Shown piece after piece: positions 8,831 through 17,300 of a stretch of DNA of 64,000 nt. A model generated the notes under the pieces. The model made no database searches. It worked only from the letters and a program-made list of their open reading frames with translations, and had not been told where the DNA came from. The stretch's first letter is position 1. The number at the start of each line of letters is the position of its first letter. The translations under genes were made by a program, and so were the position numbers. The stretch lies in NCBI RefSeq assembly GCF_019048865.1, contig NZ_CP077604.1, forward strand, positions 2,294,001 through 2,358,000. Reading direction: 5' to 3'. This DNA comes from Aquihabitans sp. G128 (GTDB taxonomy: Bacteria > Actinomycetota > Acidimicrobiia > Acidimicrobiales > Iamiaceae).

Positions 8831-8932
8831 TCCACCGCGCCTGCGGTCGCCCCTGTCGCATCGGCACGGGGCGGCCTAGGGTCGCCCTCGGCCTTCCCCG
8901 GTTCCTGCCCTCTCCCCCAGGAGGTGCGTCCC

Positions 8933-9569
8933 GTGGGTCGCGTCCGCCACCGTCTCCCCCCGCAGCCGGCTCCCGCTGCACCGCCGCCCCTTCGCCGACC
9001 CGTCGGCGCTGCGGCGCTGGCTCCTGGTGGCGGCCCTCGCCGCCGCCACCGCCGGCCTGACCGGCCGCCTCGTCGCCGCGGCCCAGGCCGAGCGGGAGCG
9101 GTGGGGCGAGACCCGTCCCGTGCTGGTGGCCGACCGCCCCCTCGCCGCAGGCGACCCCCTCGCCGGCGCGGTGCGGACCGTGCGCTGGCCGGTGGGCCTG
9201 GCCCCGCCCTCGGCCCTGCGGGCCGTGCCCGCCGGTGCCCGCACCGCCGGCCCGGTGGCCGAGGGGGCGCCGCTCACCGCCGCGTCGTTGGCCCGGGGCG
9301 GCCCCGGCGGCGCCGACCGCCAGCGCCTCGCCGTGCCGGTGGCGAACGCCCGCCTGCCGCTGCGGGTGGGCGACCGCGTGGACGTGTGGGCGACGGTCGA
9401 CCCCGCGGTCACCGGTGCCGCGGTGGCCACGCGGCGGGTGGCGCGGGCGGCCACGGTGGCCAGCGCCGGATCGCGCTCGGTGGTGGTGGCGGTGGCGGCC
9501 GACGAGGTGCCCGAGGTGGCCGAGGCCGCCGCCCTGGCCACGGTGACCCTGGTGGCCACCGGCGGCTGA
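8933..9569 (+). CDS. SAF-domain (CpaB-like) protein, frame broken once
   Basis: A protein of about 211 residues. AGGAGG sits 7 nt before GTG 8933, which reads V-G-R-V-R-H-R-L-P. After a C6 run (8956-8961) the frame must shift by one to continue R-S-R-L-P-L-H-R-R-P-F-A-D-P and then a membrane helix (W-L-L-V-A-A-L-A-A-A-T-A-G-L). The extracytoplasmic part contains an SAF domain (V-L-V-A-D-R-P-L-A-A-G-D, then P-E-G-A-P-L-T-like), as in CpaB/RcpC pilus assembly proteins. No pilus genes are nearby, so the role is open. Five Cs would restore the frame, so an extra base is likely. Confidence 0.7.
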
Positions 9570-9603
9570 CGGCGCCGCCGATGGCGGGTGAGGAGGTCGA
9601 GCG

Positions 9604-10431
9604 CTACCGGGCGTCGATGACGTTGCCGAGCAGCAGGCCGATCAGCAGGAGGCCCAGCGCCACCCGGTAGACCACGAACACCTTGGTGCTGTGGCTGGTG
9701 AGGTACTTCAGGAACCAGGCGATGGCCAGGTAGCCCACGCCGAAGGACACCGCGGTGGCGATCGCGGTGGGCAGGGCGCCCACCGACGCCCCCTCGTTCG
9801 AGCCCAGGTCCTTCAGCGAGAACAGGCCGGAGAGCACCACGGCGGGGATCGACAGGAGGAACGAGAAGCGGGCCGCCGCCTCGCGGGTGTAGCCGAGGAA
9901 CAGCCCGGCGCTGATGGTGGAGCCGCTGCGCGACACGCCGGGCACCAGGGCGAGCGACTGGGCCAGGCCGATGGCCACGCCGTCGCGGGTGTCGACGTCG
10001 TCGAGCTCCTTGCGGCGGGTGGCGACCTTCTCGGCGTAGAGCAGCACGAGGCCCATGACGATGAGGGTGCCCGCGATGAGGCGCAGGTCCCGGGCGCCGG
10101 ACTCGATCTGGTCCTTGAACAGCAGGCCGAGGATCCCGATCGGGATGGTGGCCACGATCAGGTACCAGCCCATGCGGGCGTCGGGGTCGGACCGCTTGGC
10201 GGGGTCGCGCAGCGAGGTGAGCCAGGCGACGGTGATGCGCCAGAGGTCCTTCCAGAAGTAGATGACCACCGCCGCCATGGTCCCGAGCTGGATCACCGCG
10301 GTGAACGCCGTGCCGGGGTCGTCCCAGCCGAAGAGGGCCGGGACGATGCGGAGGTGGCCGCTGGAGGAGACCGGCAGGAACTCGGTGAGGCCCTGGACGA
10401 TGCCGAGGATGATCGCTTCGAGGGTGGACAT
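9604..10431 (-). CDS. uppP: Undecaprenyl-diphosphatase UppP/BacA
   Basis: A 275-residue multi-pass membrane protein that recycles undecaprenyl diphosphate to the monophosphate carrier for cell-wall synthesis; the family confers bacitracin tolerance. Both signature motifs are present: E-F-L-P-V-S-S-S-G-H-L near residue 20 and P-G-V-S-R-S-G-S-T-I-S-A-G mid-protein. ATG 10431 gives the conserved M-S-T-L-E-A-I-I-L-G start; the 13-codon upstream extension looks non-coding. The gene is divergent from the secreted Pro-rich protein at 10551. Confidence 0.95.
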   Translation of the reverse strand: MSTLEAIILGIVQGLTEFLPVSSSGHLRIVPALFGWDDPGTAFTAVIQLGTMAAVVIYFWKDLWRITVAWLTSLRDPAKRSDPDARMGWYLIVATIPIGILGLLFKDQIESGARDLRLIAGTLIVMGLVLLYAEKVATRRKELDDVDTRDGVAIGLAQSLALVPGVSRSGSTISAGLFLGYTREAAARFSFLLSIPAVVLSGLFSLKDLGSNEGASVGALPTAIATAVSFGVGYLAIAWFLKYLTSHSTKVFVVYRVALGLLLIGLLLGNVIDAR

Positions 10432-10550
10432 GCGGGAGACGGTGCCTCGGGTCGGGTCAAGGGACGGCAAACCCTAAGGCGGGGGCGCCCCGCCGGTCAG
10501 GACGGGGGCAGGGCCGGAACCGCCGGTCCGCACCACCCCAGGAGCCCACC

Positions 10551-11024
10551 ATGGACCGCACCCCCGCCCGCCGCCGCCTCGCCACCGCCCTGGTGGGCGT
10601 GGCCGTCACCGGCCTCTCCGTCGTCGGCTTCGCCGGCGCCGCCACCGCCGCCCCCAGCGCCCCGTCGCTGCCGCCCGGCGGCTTCGACATCTGCTCGCTC
10701 GCCCCCCAGGCCTGCCCCACCGTGCCGACCGGCCCGGTGGTCGTGGTCGACCCCATCCCGCACGGCCCCCACGGCCCCGTCGGCCCGCACGATCCTCACG
10801 GCCCGGTGGGCCCGCTGCACCCGGGCGGCGTGCTCGACCCCGGATCGGCCGACCCCGTCATCGACCCCGGCCCCGGCGACGGCACCACCACGACCACGAT
10901 GCCGCCCACCACCACCGAGCCCTGGCACGAGGACCCCACCACCGTCCACGAGCAGCCGGTGGTCCAGACCACCACCGTCGTGGTCGACGCCCCCGTCATC
11001 GCCCACCCCACCTTCACCGGCTGA
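10551..11024 (+). CDS. Secreted His/Pro/Gly/Thr-rich protein
   Basis: A 157-residue exported protein of unknown function. Residues 1-34 form a Sec signal: R-R-R-L-A-T-A-L, hydrophobic core, and an A-T-A-A cleavage region. The mature chain is low complexity: repeated G-P-H-G-P-V-G-P units, a D-P-G-rich stretch, then Thr/Pro/Val-rich sequence with T-T-T-T-T. Two Cys occur near the mature N-terminus. It is probably an extended wall-associated or glycosylated protein. A 52-nt palindrome follows 53 nt after the stop. Confidence 0.65.
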   Translation: MDRTPARRRLATALVGVAVTGLSVVGFAGAATAAPSAPSLPPGGFDICSLAPQACPTVPTGPVVVVDPIPHGPHGPVGPHDPHGPVGPLHPGGVLDPGSADPVIDPGPGDGTTTTTMPPTTTEPWHEDPTTVHEQPVVQTTTVVVDAPVIAHPTFTG

Positions 11025-11076
11025 CCCCGCACGCCGCCCCACCCGGCCGACCACCCCACCCCCACCCCCACCCCAT

Positions 11077-11128
11077 CGAACTTGTGGGCCCAGAGCGCCG
11101 AAAACGGGCGTGTGGGCCCACAAGTTCG
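11077..11128. repeat. 52-nt palindrome A0
   Basis: Perfect 16-bp arms CGAACTTGTGGGCCCA (11077-11092) and TGGGCCCACAAGTTCG (11113-11128) enclose 20 nt with a smaller CGCC/GGCG pairing. Length and end sequence CGAACTT match the three palindromes near 13.8 kb, but interior arm bases differ in a paired way. Confidence 0.85.
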
Positions 11129-11239
11129 TGGGGTTTTGCCGGTTGGGGGGCGGTCCGGCCTAAGGCGAGGGCCGGTCGATGGTCAGGACCCTCGACCGAG
11201 CCGGACCGACCGACCCGAACGCAGACCGAGGAGCCCGCC

Positions 11240-12023
11240 ATGTCGACCACCCGCACCACCCCGACCAGCACCGAGGCCACCGACCCGACCCGCACCCGCA
11301 GGTCGCGCCGCCGGGCCGGCCTGGCCCTGGCCGCCGCCCTCGCCGCCGGGGCCCTCGCCACCGGCTGCGGAGCCACCAGCGCCGGGCACCGGGCGACGCC
11401 CACGACGCACCCGGCAGCGCCCGCCGGCACCTCCGTCGTCGTCCGCCCCACCCACGCCATCCAGGTCCACGAGTCGCCCGACGCCTCGTCGCCGGCCCGG
11501 ACCGTCGAGGCGAAGACCGAGTTCGGCTCGGCCACCGCCCTGCTCGTCACCGACCTGCGCGACGGCTGGGTGCAGGTGCTGGTCCCCGGCCGGCCGACGG
11601 GCGCCACCGGCTGGGCGCCGGTGGCCGAGGTCGGCGAGCGCCAGGCCCTCACCACCGAGATCCGGGTCGACCTCGCCGCCCGGACCCTCACGCTCCTCGA
11701 CGGCGGCACGGTCGTGCTCGCCACGCCGGTGGCCGTCGGCGCCCCCCGACTCCCCCACGCCGAAGGGCCGGTTCTCGGTCACCGACAAGCTCGACACCCA
11801 GGACGCCGGCGGCGCCTACGGCCGCTACGCCTTCGGCCTCTCGGGCCGGTCCGAGGTGCTCACCGAGTTCGCCGGCGGCGACGGCCAGATCGGCATCCAC
11901 GGGACCAACGACGCCTCGAGCATCGGCCGGCCCGTCTCCCACGGCTGCATCCGGGTCCCGAACGAGGTCATGGCGAAGCTCAACGCCGTCCTCGCCCTCG
12001 GCACGCCCGTCACCGTGGCGTGA
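11240..12023 (+). CDS. L,D-transpeptidase lipoprotein, frame broken once
   Basis: About 260 residues. It has an Arg-rich signal and lipobox A-T-G-C, then a bacterial SH3-like segment (V-V-V-R-P-T-H-A-I-Q-V-H to W-A-P-V-A-E-V), then a YkuD L,D-transpeptidase domain. The catalytic region is intact: I-G-I-H-G-T-N and V-S-H-G-C-I-R-V-P-N with the active Cys. Such enzymes make 3-3 peptidoglycan crosslinks. The frame shifts after V-A-V-G-A-P at a C6 run (11742-11747); five Cs give A-P-D-S-P-T-P-K-G-R-F-S-V, the normal family sequence. The gene is probably intact in the cell. Confidence 0.85.
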
Positions 12024-12075
12024 GCCGGTGGGGCAGGATGATGGCGAGACGGTGCGCGCCAGCGAAGGACGGGAC

Positions 12076-13689
12076 ATGGCGAACACGGACGAAGGACGGC
12101 TCGTCGAGGCTGCCCGCCGCGGTGACCAGCGAGCCTTCGGGCAGCTGTTCGACCAGTGGTACGACCGGGTCCACGACCTGTCGCGCCGCATCGTGCACGA
12201 CGACGGCATCGCCGGCGAGGTCGCCCAGGACGCCTTCCTCAAGGCGTGGACCAAGCTGGCCACCCTCGACGACCCCGACGCCTTCGGCGGGTGGCTGCTG
12301 CGCATCGCCCGCAACGGCTCGCTCAACCGCCTGGCCAAGGAGCGCCGGGCGGTCACCATGGACGACGAGACCATGAGCGTCGTCCGCGACGCCGACGCCC
12401 CGGACCACGACCCGCTCGAGGCCATGGACCAGGCGGCGCGCATCTCGCTGGTCTGGGACGCGGCGGCCGCCCTCGGCGAGCGCGACGCCAGCGTCCTCGA
12501 CCTGCACCTGCGCCACGGGCTCACCCCGGCCGAGCTGGCCGAGGAGCTGGGCGTGACGCCCAACAACGCCCACCAGGTGCTCTTCACCATGCGCAAGCGG
12601 CTGGGCAACGCCGTGCGGGCCCTGGTCCTCTGGCGGGCCGGCCACCCCACCTGCCCCGACCTCCGCCAGGGCCTGGCCGCTGCGGGGCTCACCTCGTTCG
12701 GTGCGCCGATGGTGAAGGCCATCGACCGCCACGTCGACGGCTGCGCCGAGTGCTCCCAGGACCGGTCCGAGCGGATCTCCCCCGCCGCGCTGTTCGCCGC
12801 CGCCCCCGTCGTCCTGGCCCCGGTCCTGCTCAAGGCCCAGGCCGCCAGCGCCCTCGCCGAGGCCGGCGTCCCCATGGCCGGCTCCACCGCGGGCGCTGCC
12901 GGAGCCGGCGCCTCGGGCCCGTCGGGCACACCTGGCTCGTCCGGCACCGCGGGCCCGACCGGCGACGGCAACGCTGCCGGCTCGGGTGGACCGAACGGTC
13001 TCGGCGGACCGAACGGGCCCGGCGGACCGGTCGACCTGCCTCCCCCAGGATCGGGCGACGCCGCCCGGTCGGGGTCCACCGCTCGGCGCCGGTCCCTCGT
13101 GGGCGCTGCGGTGGTCCTCGTGGTGCTGGCCCTGCTCGGCATCGGCGCCGTGTGGGGCGGGGTCGACGGCGACGAGGTCGACACCGCCGCTCGGGTGGCC
13201 GACACCGCCACCACCTCCACGCTCGCCACCACCGTCCCAGGCCAGGCCACCACCACCACGGTGGGCTCCCTGGGCACCGTGCCCACCGGCGACACCACCG
13301 CCCCGCCCCCGACCGCGCCCGGCCAGACCACCGCCCCGACCCCGCCCACCACCGTCGTCCCGCCGCCGGTGGTCGACCGCTTCGATGCCACCCCCACCGC
13401 CCAGCGGTGCCGGGGCAGCAAGACCGACTACCTGTGGGACCTGGCCTGGGAGACCACCGGCGCCGACACCGCCACCCTCCGGCCCACCGGCGGCGCCGCC
13501 GCCCCCGTGGACCCGGACTCGTCCACCACCGCCTGCGCCCCGTCGGGCACCACCTTCGTCCTCGACGCCACCGGCACCGGCGGCACCACCTCGGCCACCG
13601 CCGGCGGCACCGACGTGCCGACCACCACCACGTCGACCACTGCGCCCCCGCCCCCCACCACCGCCCCGCCCACCACCATCGTCGGCTGA
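12076..13689 (+). CDS. ECF-type sigma factor fused to ZAS motif, TM helix and outer domain
   Basis: A 537-residue protein. Residues 1-180 are an ECF sigma factor: region 2 (F-G-Q-L-F-D-Q-W-Y-D-R-V and E-V-A-Q-D-A-F-L-K-A-W) and region 4 (L-T-P-A-E-L-A-E-E-L-G-V-T with R-K-R-L). H219-x3-C223-x2-C226 matches the zinc-binding anti-sigma (ZAS) pattern. A Gly/Pro/Ser linker follows, one transmembrane helix at about 341-360, then a Thr/Pro-rich extracytoplasmic part with a small Cys-paired domain (C445, C487) and a Thr/Pro tail. Sigma and anti-sigma-like parts thus form one membrane protein. It starts 52 nt after the transpeptidase. Confidence 0.85.
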   Translation: MANTDEGRLVEAARRGDQRAFGQLFDQWYDRVHDLSRRIVHDDGIAGEVAQDAFLKAWTKLATLDDPDAFGGWLLRIARNGSLNRLAKERRAVTMDDETMSVVRDADAPDHDPLEAMDQAARISLVWDAAAALGERDASVLDLHLRHGLTPAELAEELGVTPNNAHQVLFTMRKRLGNAVRALVLWRAGHPTCPDLRQGLAAAGLTSFGAPMVKAIDRHVDGCAECSQDRSERISPAALFAAAPVVLAPVLLKAQAASALAEAGVPMAGSTAGAAGAGASGPSGTPGSSGTAGPTGDGNAAGSGGPNGLGGPNGPGGPVDLPPPGSGDAARSGSTARRRSLVGAAVVLVVLALLGIGAVWGGVDGDEVDTAARVADTATTSTLATTVPGQATTTTVGSLGTVPTGDTTAPPPTAPGQTTAPTPPTTVVPPPVVDRFDATPTAQRCRGSKTDYLWDLAWETTGADTATLRPTGGAAAPVDPDSSTTACAPSGTTFVLDATGTGGTTSATAGGTDVPTTTTSTTAPPPPTTAPPTTIVG

Positions 13690-13765
13690 AGCCCGGACGC
13701 GGGCCCGACCCCGTGCCCGAGCCCGATCCCGACCCCGCCGTCCGGCACCCGAGCCCGCCACCGCC

Positions 13766-13817
13766 CGAACTTTGGGTCCCAGACCGGCGCGCGCACGGGC
13801 CTCAGACCCAAAGTTCG
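13766..13817. repeat. 52-nt palindrome A1
   Basis: Arms CGAACTTTGGGTC and GACCCAAAGTTCG (13 bp, perfect) enclose a 26-nt GC-rich centre. First of three copies in the 336-nt gap 13690-14025, which holds no gene. Confidence 0.85.
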
Positions 13818-13842
13818 AGGGAGTGGTTCGGCCAACCCGTTC

Positions 13843-13892
13843 CGAACCTTGGGTCCCAGACCGGCGCGCACGGGCCTCAGACCCAAAGTTCG
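13843..13892. repeat. 50-nt palindrome A2
   Basis: Same family as A1, with one mismatch in the left arm (CGAACCTTGGGTC) and a centre 2 nt shorter through loss of one GC step. Confidence 0.85.
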
Positions 13893-13913
13893 CGTGGGAT
13901 CAGCCACCCCCTC

Positions 13914-13965
13914 CGAACTTTGGGTCCCACACCCCCGCGCGCACGTGCCTCGGACCCAAAGTTCG
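13914..13965. repeat. 52-nt palindrome A3
   Basis: Same arms as A1 (CGAACTTTGGGTC/GACCCAAAGTTCG), with a more diverged centre. Between the convergent sigma-fusion and tldE genes, the array may also stop transcription. Confidence 0.85.
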
Positions 13966-14025
13966 AGTGGGTGGGGTGGGTCGGGGAGGCGGGTGAGCGG
14001 GGGGGCTGGGCGGGGCCGTGGGGCG

Positions 14026-15369
14026 TCAGGCGCCGGAGACGGTGACGTCGCGGACGACGAGGCTGACGCCGGCCGAGCGCATGGGGAGCCACTCGAGGTC
14101 GGCGCCGACGGCGGCGACCTCGGACAGCATGCGCTGCAGGGTCGAGGCGATGGTGAACTCGCGGAGCGGCTCGGCCAGCTGGCCGCCGGAGATGCGGAGG
14201 CCCTCGGCGCCGGTGGAGAAGTCGCCCGAGACGGGGTTCACGCCCGAGTGCAGGCCGGAGACCGAGCTGATGAGCACGCCCTCGCCGAGGTCGGCCAGCA
14301 GCTCGTCCTGGAGCTTGGTGCCCGGAGACAGCGACAGCGCCCGGCAGCCCACCGACGGGGTGGAGGAGAAGCCTCGGACCGCGTTGGCGGTGGACGTGGT
14401 GTCGGACCGGCGAGCCGTGTAGGCGTTGTGCACGAACTGCTGCAGCCGGCCGCCGTCGATGAGGACGTTGCGGCGCGAGGCGAGGCCCTCGCCGTCGGTC
14501 TCGCTGGCGCTGTAGGCGAGCGGGTTGGTGGCGTCGTCGACCAGGGTGAAGGCGGCCGAGGCCACCTCCTCGCCCAGGCGGTCGGCGAAGAGCGAGCGGC
14601 CCTTGAGCACGGCCTCGCCCGACAGGGTGGAGCCGATGATGCCGAGGAACTGGGCGGTCACGTACGGGTCGAGCACGACGGTCACGCGGCCGCTGCGGGG
14701 CTGGGTGGCGCCGAGGAGGCGGGTGGCCCGACGGCCGGCGTCGGCGGCCGCCGCCTCGATGTCGAGCTCGTCGGGCAGGCGGCCGACCGAGAAGCCGAAG
14801 CCGGTCTGGGTGTCGTCGCCGTCCTGGGCCACGCAGCTGACCGACACGTAGCAGGACGCGTCCCGGCTCACGGTGCGGATGCCGGTGGTGGAGACCACCG
14901 CGCCCTCGGACACGCCGTCGGCGTAGTCGGCGGCGTCGATGCCGGTGATGCGGGCGTCGTTGGCCCGCACCGCCTTCTCGAGCGCGACGGCGAGGTCGAT
15001 CTTGGCCTCGGTCGACACCGCCGCCAGGCCCTCGCGGTAGAGGTCGAGCGACGGCACGGCCACGCCGTCGGGCTCGGCCAGGCCCAGCCACTCGTCGGGC
15101 GTGGCGAAGGTGGCGTTGTCGCGCGCCTCGGCCAGGGTGTCGGCCAGCACGTCCGGGTCGAGGCTGCCGGCGTAGGCGAAGCCCTGCCGGTTGCCGGAGA
15201 TGACCCGCACGCCGATGCCGGCCGAGGTGGCCGACGCCAGCTGCTCGACCTCGCCCTCGTACACCCGGACCTCGGTGGACGTGCTGCGCCCGACCACCAC
15301 CTCGACCTGCTCGTCACCGGTGGCCAGGGCGACGATGCGATCGCCGATCTCGAGGAGCTCCTCCGACAC
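14026..15369 (-). CDS. TldE/PmbA-family metalloprotease subunit
   Basis: A 447-residue TldD/PmbA-family protein, the partner of TldD in the heterodimeric protease that processes peptides such as microcins and clears unfolded peptides. It lacks the zinc-binding HExxxH, as expected for the TldE half. Conserved stretches are S-A-G-I-G-V-R-V-I near residue 50, V-V-L-D-P-Y-V-T-A-Q-F-L and the C-terminal S-G-D-F-S-T-G-A-E-G. Its GTG lies 2 nt after the tldD stop, so the pair is co-translated. Confidence 0.9.
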   Translation of the reverse strand: MSEELLEIGDRIVALATGDEQVEVVVGRSTSTEVRVYEGEVEQLASATSAGIGVRVISGNRQGFAYAGSLDPDVLADTLAEARDNATFATPDEWLGLAEPDGVAVPSLDLYREGLAAVSTEAKIDLAVALEKAVRANDARITGIDAADYADGVSEGAVVSTTGIRTVSRDASCYVSVSCVAQDGDDTQTGFGFSVGRLPDELDIEAAAADAGRRATRLLGATQPRSGRVTVVLDPYVTAQFLGIIGSTLSGEAVLKGRSLFADRLGEEVASAAFTLVDDATNPLAYSASETDGEGLASRRNVLIDGGRLQQFVHNAYTARRSDTTSTANAVRGFSSTPSVGCRALSLSPGTKLQDELLADLGEGVLISSVSGLHSGVNPVSGDFSTGAEGLRISGGQLAEPLREFTIASTLQRMLSEVAAVGADLEWLPMRSAGVSLVVRDVTVSGA

Positions 15370-15371
15370 CG

Positions 15372-16760
15372 TCAGGCCGCCGTTCCGCCGACCGTGAGCG
15401 AGGTGACCCGCAGGGTGGGGACCCCGTCGCCCACCGGCACGCCCTGGCCGTCCTTGCCGCAGGTCCCGGGCGGGCCCATCTGGAAGTCGTTGCCCACCGC
15501 GTCGATCATCTCGAGCACCTTGGGGCCGTTGCCGATGAGGTTGCCCTCGCGCAGCGGCTCGGTGATCTTGCCGTCCTCGATGAGGTACGCCTCGGTCATG
15601 CCGAAGACGAAGTCGCCGGTGGCGGTGTTGACCTGCCCGCCGCCGAGGTGCGACACGTAGACCCCGTTGGGGGTGTCGGCCACGATCTCCTCCGGCGTGG
15701 AGGAACCGTTGGTGAGCACGGTGTTGGTCATGCGGACCATGGGCAGGTGCTTGTAGCTCTGGCGCCGGCCGTTGCCGGAGAGGGCCCGGCCCTCCTTGCG
15801 GGCCCGGAGCTGGTCCCACATGTAGTCGGTGAGGATGCCGTCCTCGATGAGCACGTTGCGCTGGGCGGGCGTGCCCTCGTCGTCGATGGCGAAGGTCCCC
15901 CACTCGTTGGCGATGGTGCCGTCGTCGACGATGGTCACCAGCGGCGAGGCCACCTGCTGGCCCACCCGGCCGGCGAAGACCGAGACGTTCTTCTGGATGT
16001 GGTCGGCCTCGAGGCCGTGGCCGCACGCCTCGTGGAACAGCACGCCGCCGCCCCCGCTGCCGATGACCACCGGCAGCGCGCCGCTGGGCGCGGGCCGGGC
16101 CCGCAGCTTGGTGAGCGCCTGCTCGGCGGCCTCTCGGGCGAGGTCCTCCACCTGGTAGCGGTCGAAGAGCTCGAAGCCCATGGTGTGGCCGACCGAGCGG
16201 CGACCGGTCTGCATGCCGGCGTCGCCGGAGGCCACCACGCCCACGACGAACAGGGTGCGGGTCTGGTCATCGGCGGCGAGCAGGCCGTCGGAGTTGGCCA
16301 CCAGGATCCGACGGCGGCTGTCGCCGTAGGACGCCGAGACCTGGCGGATGGCCCCGCCCTGGCCGCGGGCCACCTCGTCGGCCCGCTGGAGCAGCTCGAC
16401 CTTGGTGGCCTTGGCCACCTCCTCCGGCCGCTCGCCCACCGGCTGCGACGACGTGTCGACCCGGGTCAGCTCGACGGTCCGGACGCCACCGCCACCGCCA
16501 CGGGCGGCTGCTGCGGCGGCCTCGGCGGCGGCGAGCAGGCCGGCCTCCGACAGGTCGGCGGTGTGGGCGAAGCCGGTGGTCTCGCCCACCACCACGCGGA
16601 TGCCGGCGCCGCGGTCGCGGCCCGAGCCCAGCTCCTCGATCTTGCCGTCGTCGAGGCGGCCCGACGAGGAGCGCTTGTCCTCGACGAACACCTCGGCGAA
16701 GTCGCCTCCGGTGCGCAGGGCCTCGCCCAGCACCCGGGACACCAGGGCTTCTTCGATCAC
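15372..16760 (-). CDS. tldD: TldD-family metalloprotease
   Basis: A 462-residue TldD with the zinc motif H-E-A-C-G-H inside G-G-G-G-V-L-F-H-E-A-C-G-H-G-L-E-A-D. The C-terminal region has the family G-N-G-R-R-Q-S-Y and G-G-G-Q-V-N-T-A-T-G-D-F-V-F. TldD is the catalytic subunit; TldE follows immediately. GTG 16760 was chosen over GTG 16778 because a GAGAGAGG ribosome binding site lies 6 nt before it. The gene is divergent from the thioesterase at 16844, with 83 nt between starts. Confidence 0.93.
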   Translation of the reverse strand: MIEEALVSRVLGEALRTGGDFAEVFVEDKRSSSGRLDDGKIEELGSGRDRGAGIRVVVGETTGFAHTADLSEAGLLAAAEAAAAAARGGGGGVRTVELTRVDTSSQPVGERPEEVAKATKVELLQRADEVARGQGGAIRQVSASYGDSRRRILVANSDGLLAADDQTRTLFVVGVVASGDAGMQTGRRSVGHTMGFELFDRYQVEDLAREAAEQALTKLRARPAPSGALPVVIGSGGGGVLFHEACGHGLEADHIQKNVSVFAGRVGQQVASPLVTIVDDGTIANEWGTFAIDDEGTPAQRNVLIEDGILTDYMWDQLRARKEGRALSGNGRRQSYKHLPMVRMTNTVLTNGSSTPEEIVADTPNGVYVSHLGGGQVNTATGDFVFGMTEAYLIEDGKITEPLREGNLIGNGPKVLEMIDAVGNDFQMGPPGTCGKDGQGVPVGDGVPTLRVTSLTVGGTAA

Positions 16761-16831
16761 GGCGGACCTCTCTCTCACGACGGGGAGCAGCGTCCGGACC
16801 AGGCACTTCGTCCCGGCGGCTGCGAGCCGCT

Positions 16832-16837
16832 TATCGT
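16832..16837 (+). promoter_or_regulatory. -10 box TATCGT, leaderless promoter
   Basis: TATCGT ends 6 nt before GTG 16844, so transcription should begin at or next to the start codon. Confidence 0.55.
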
Positions 16838-16843
16838 AACGAG

Positions 16844-17221
16844 GTGCCCGTGGAACCCGGCCTCACCGGCCATGTCGAGCTCGAGGTCGCCGACGCCGAC
16901 ACGGCCGTCGCGTTCCGCTCCGGCGACGTCGCCGTGCTCTCCACCCCGCGCATCGTGGCCCTCTGCGAGGAGGCGGCCGTGGCTGCCGTCGCCGGCGCCT
17001 TCGAACCGGGCCAGACCACGGTGAGCATGCGCATCCAGCTCGACCACCTGGCCCCCACCGCCGTGGGCGGCAAGGTCACCGCGGATGCCCGCCTCGTGGT
17101 GGTCGAGGGCCGACGCCTGAAGTTCTCCGTCTCGGTCAACGACGAGCGCGGCCTGATCGCCGCCGGCAAGGTCACCCGCGTCGTGGTCGACCGCGAGCAC
17201 TTCCTCGACAAGACCCGCTAG
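16844..17221 (+). CDS. Hotdog-fold thioesterase (FlK-like)
   Basis: A 125-residue single hotdog domain resembling fluoroacetyl-CoA thioesterase-like proteins: T-P-R-I-V-A-L-C-E-E-A-A at residues 35-46 and the strand pair T-V-S-M-R-I-Q-L-D-H-L-A-P-T-A-V-G-G-K-V. Such proteins hydrolyse small acyl-CoAs; the actual substrate cannot be told. GTG 16844 has no ribosome binding site and sits 6 nt from a -10 box, fitting a leaderless transcript. The HAD hydrolase follows 79 nt downstream. Confidence 0.8.
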   Translation: MPVEPGLTGHVELEVADADTAVAFRSGDVAVLSTPRIVALCEEAAVAAVAGAFEPGQTTVSMRIQLDHLAPTAVGGKVTADARLVVVEGRRLKFSVSVNDERGLIAAGKVTRVVVDREHFLDKTR

Positions 17222-17300
17222 GTCCGCTCGGGGAACCGCCTTGCCGGGCGACCCGGGCGGTGGGAGCCTGTTCGGCCCCCCACGCGCACGGGAGCCCGCC

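Noticed and set aside
13766..13965. CRISPR array near 13.8 kb
   Set aside because: Only three copies, repeats are full palindromes, spacers are short and uneven, and no cas gene is in the window.
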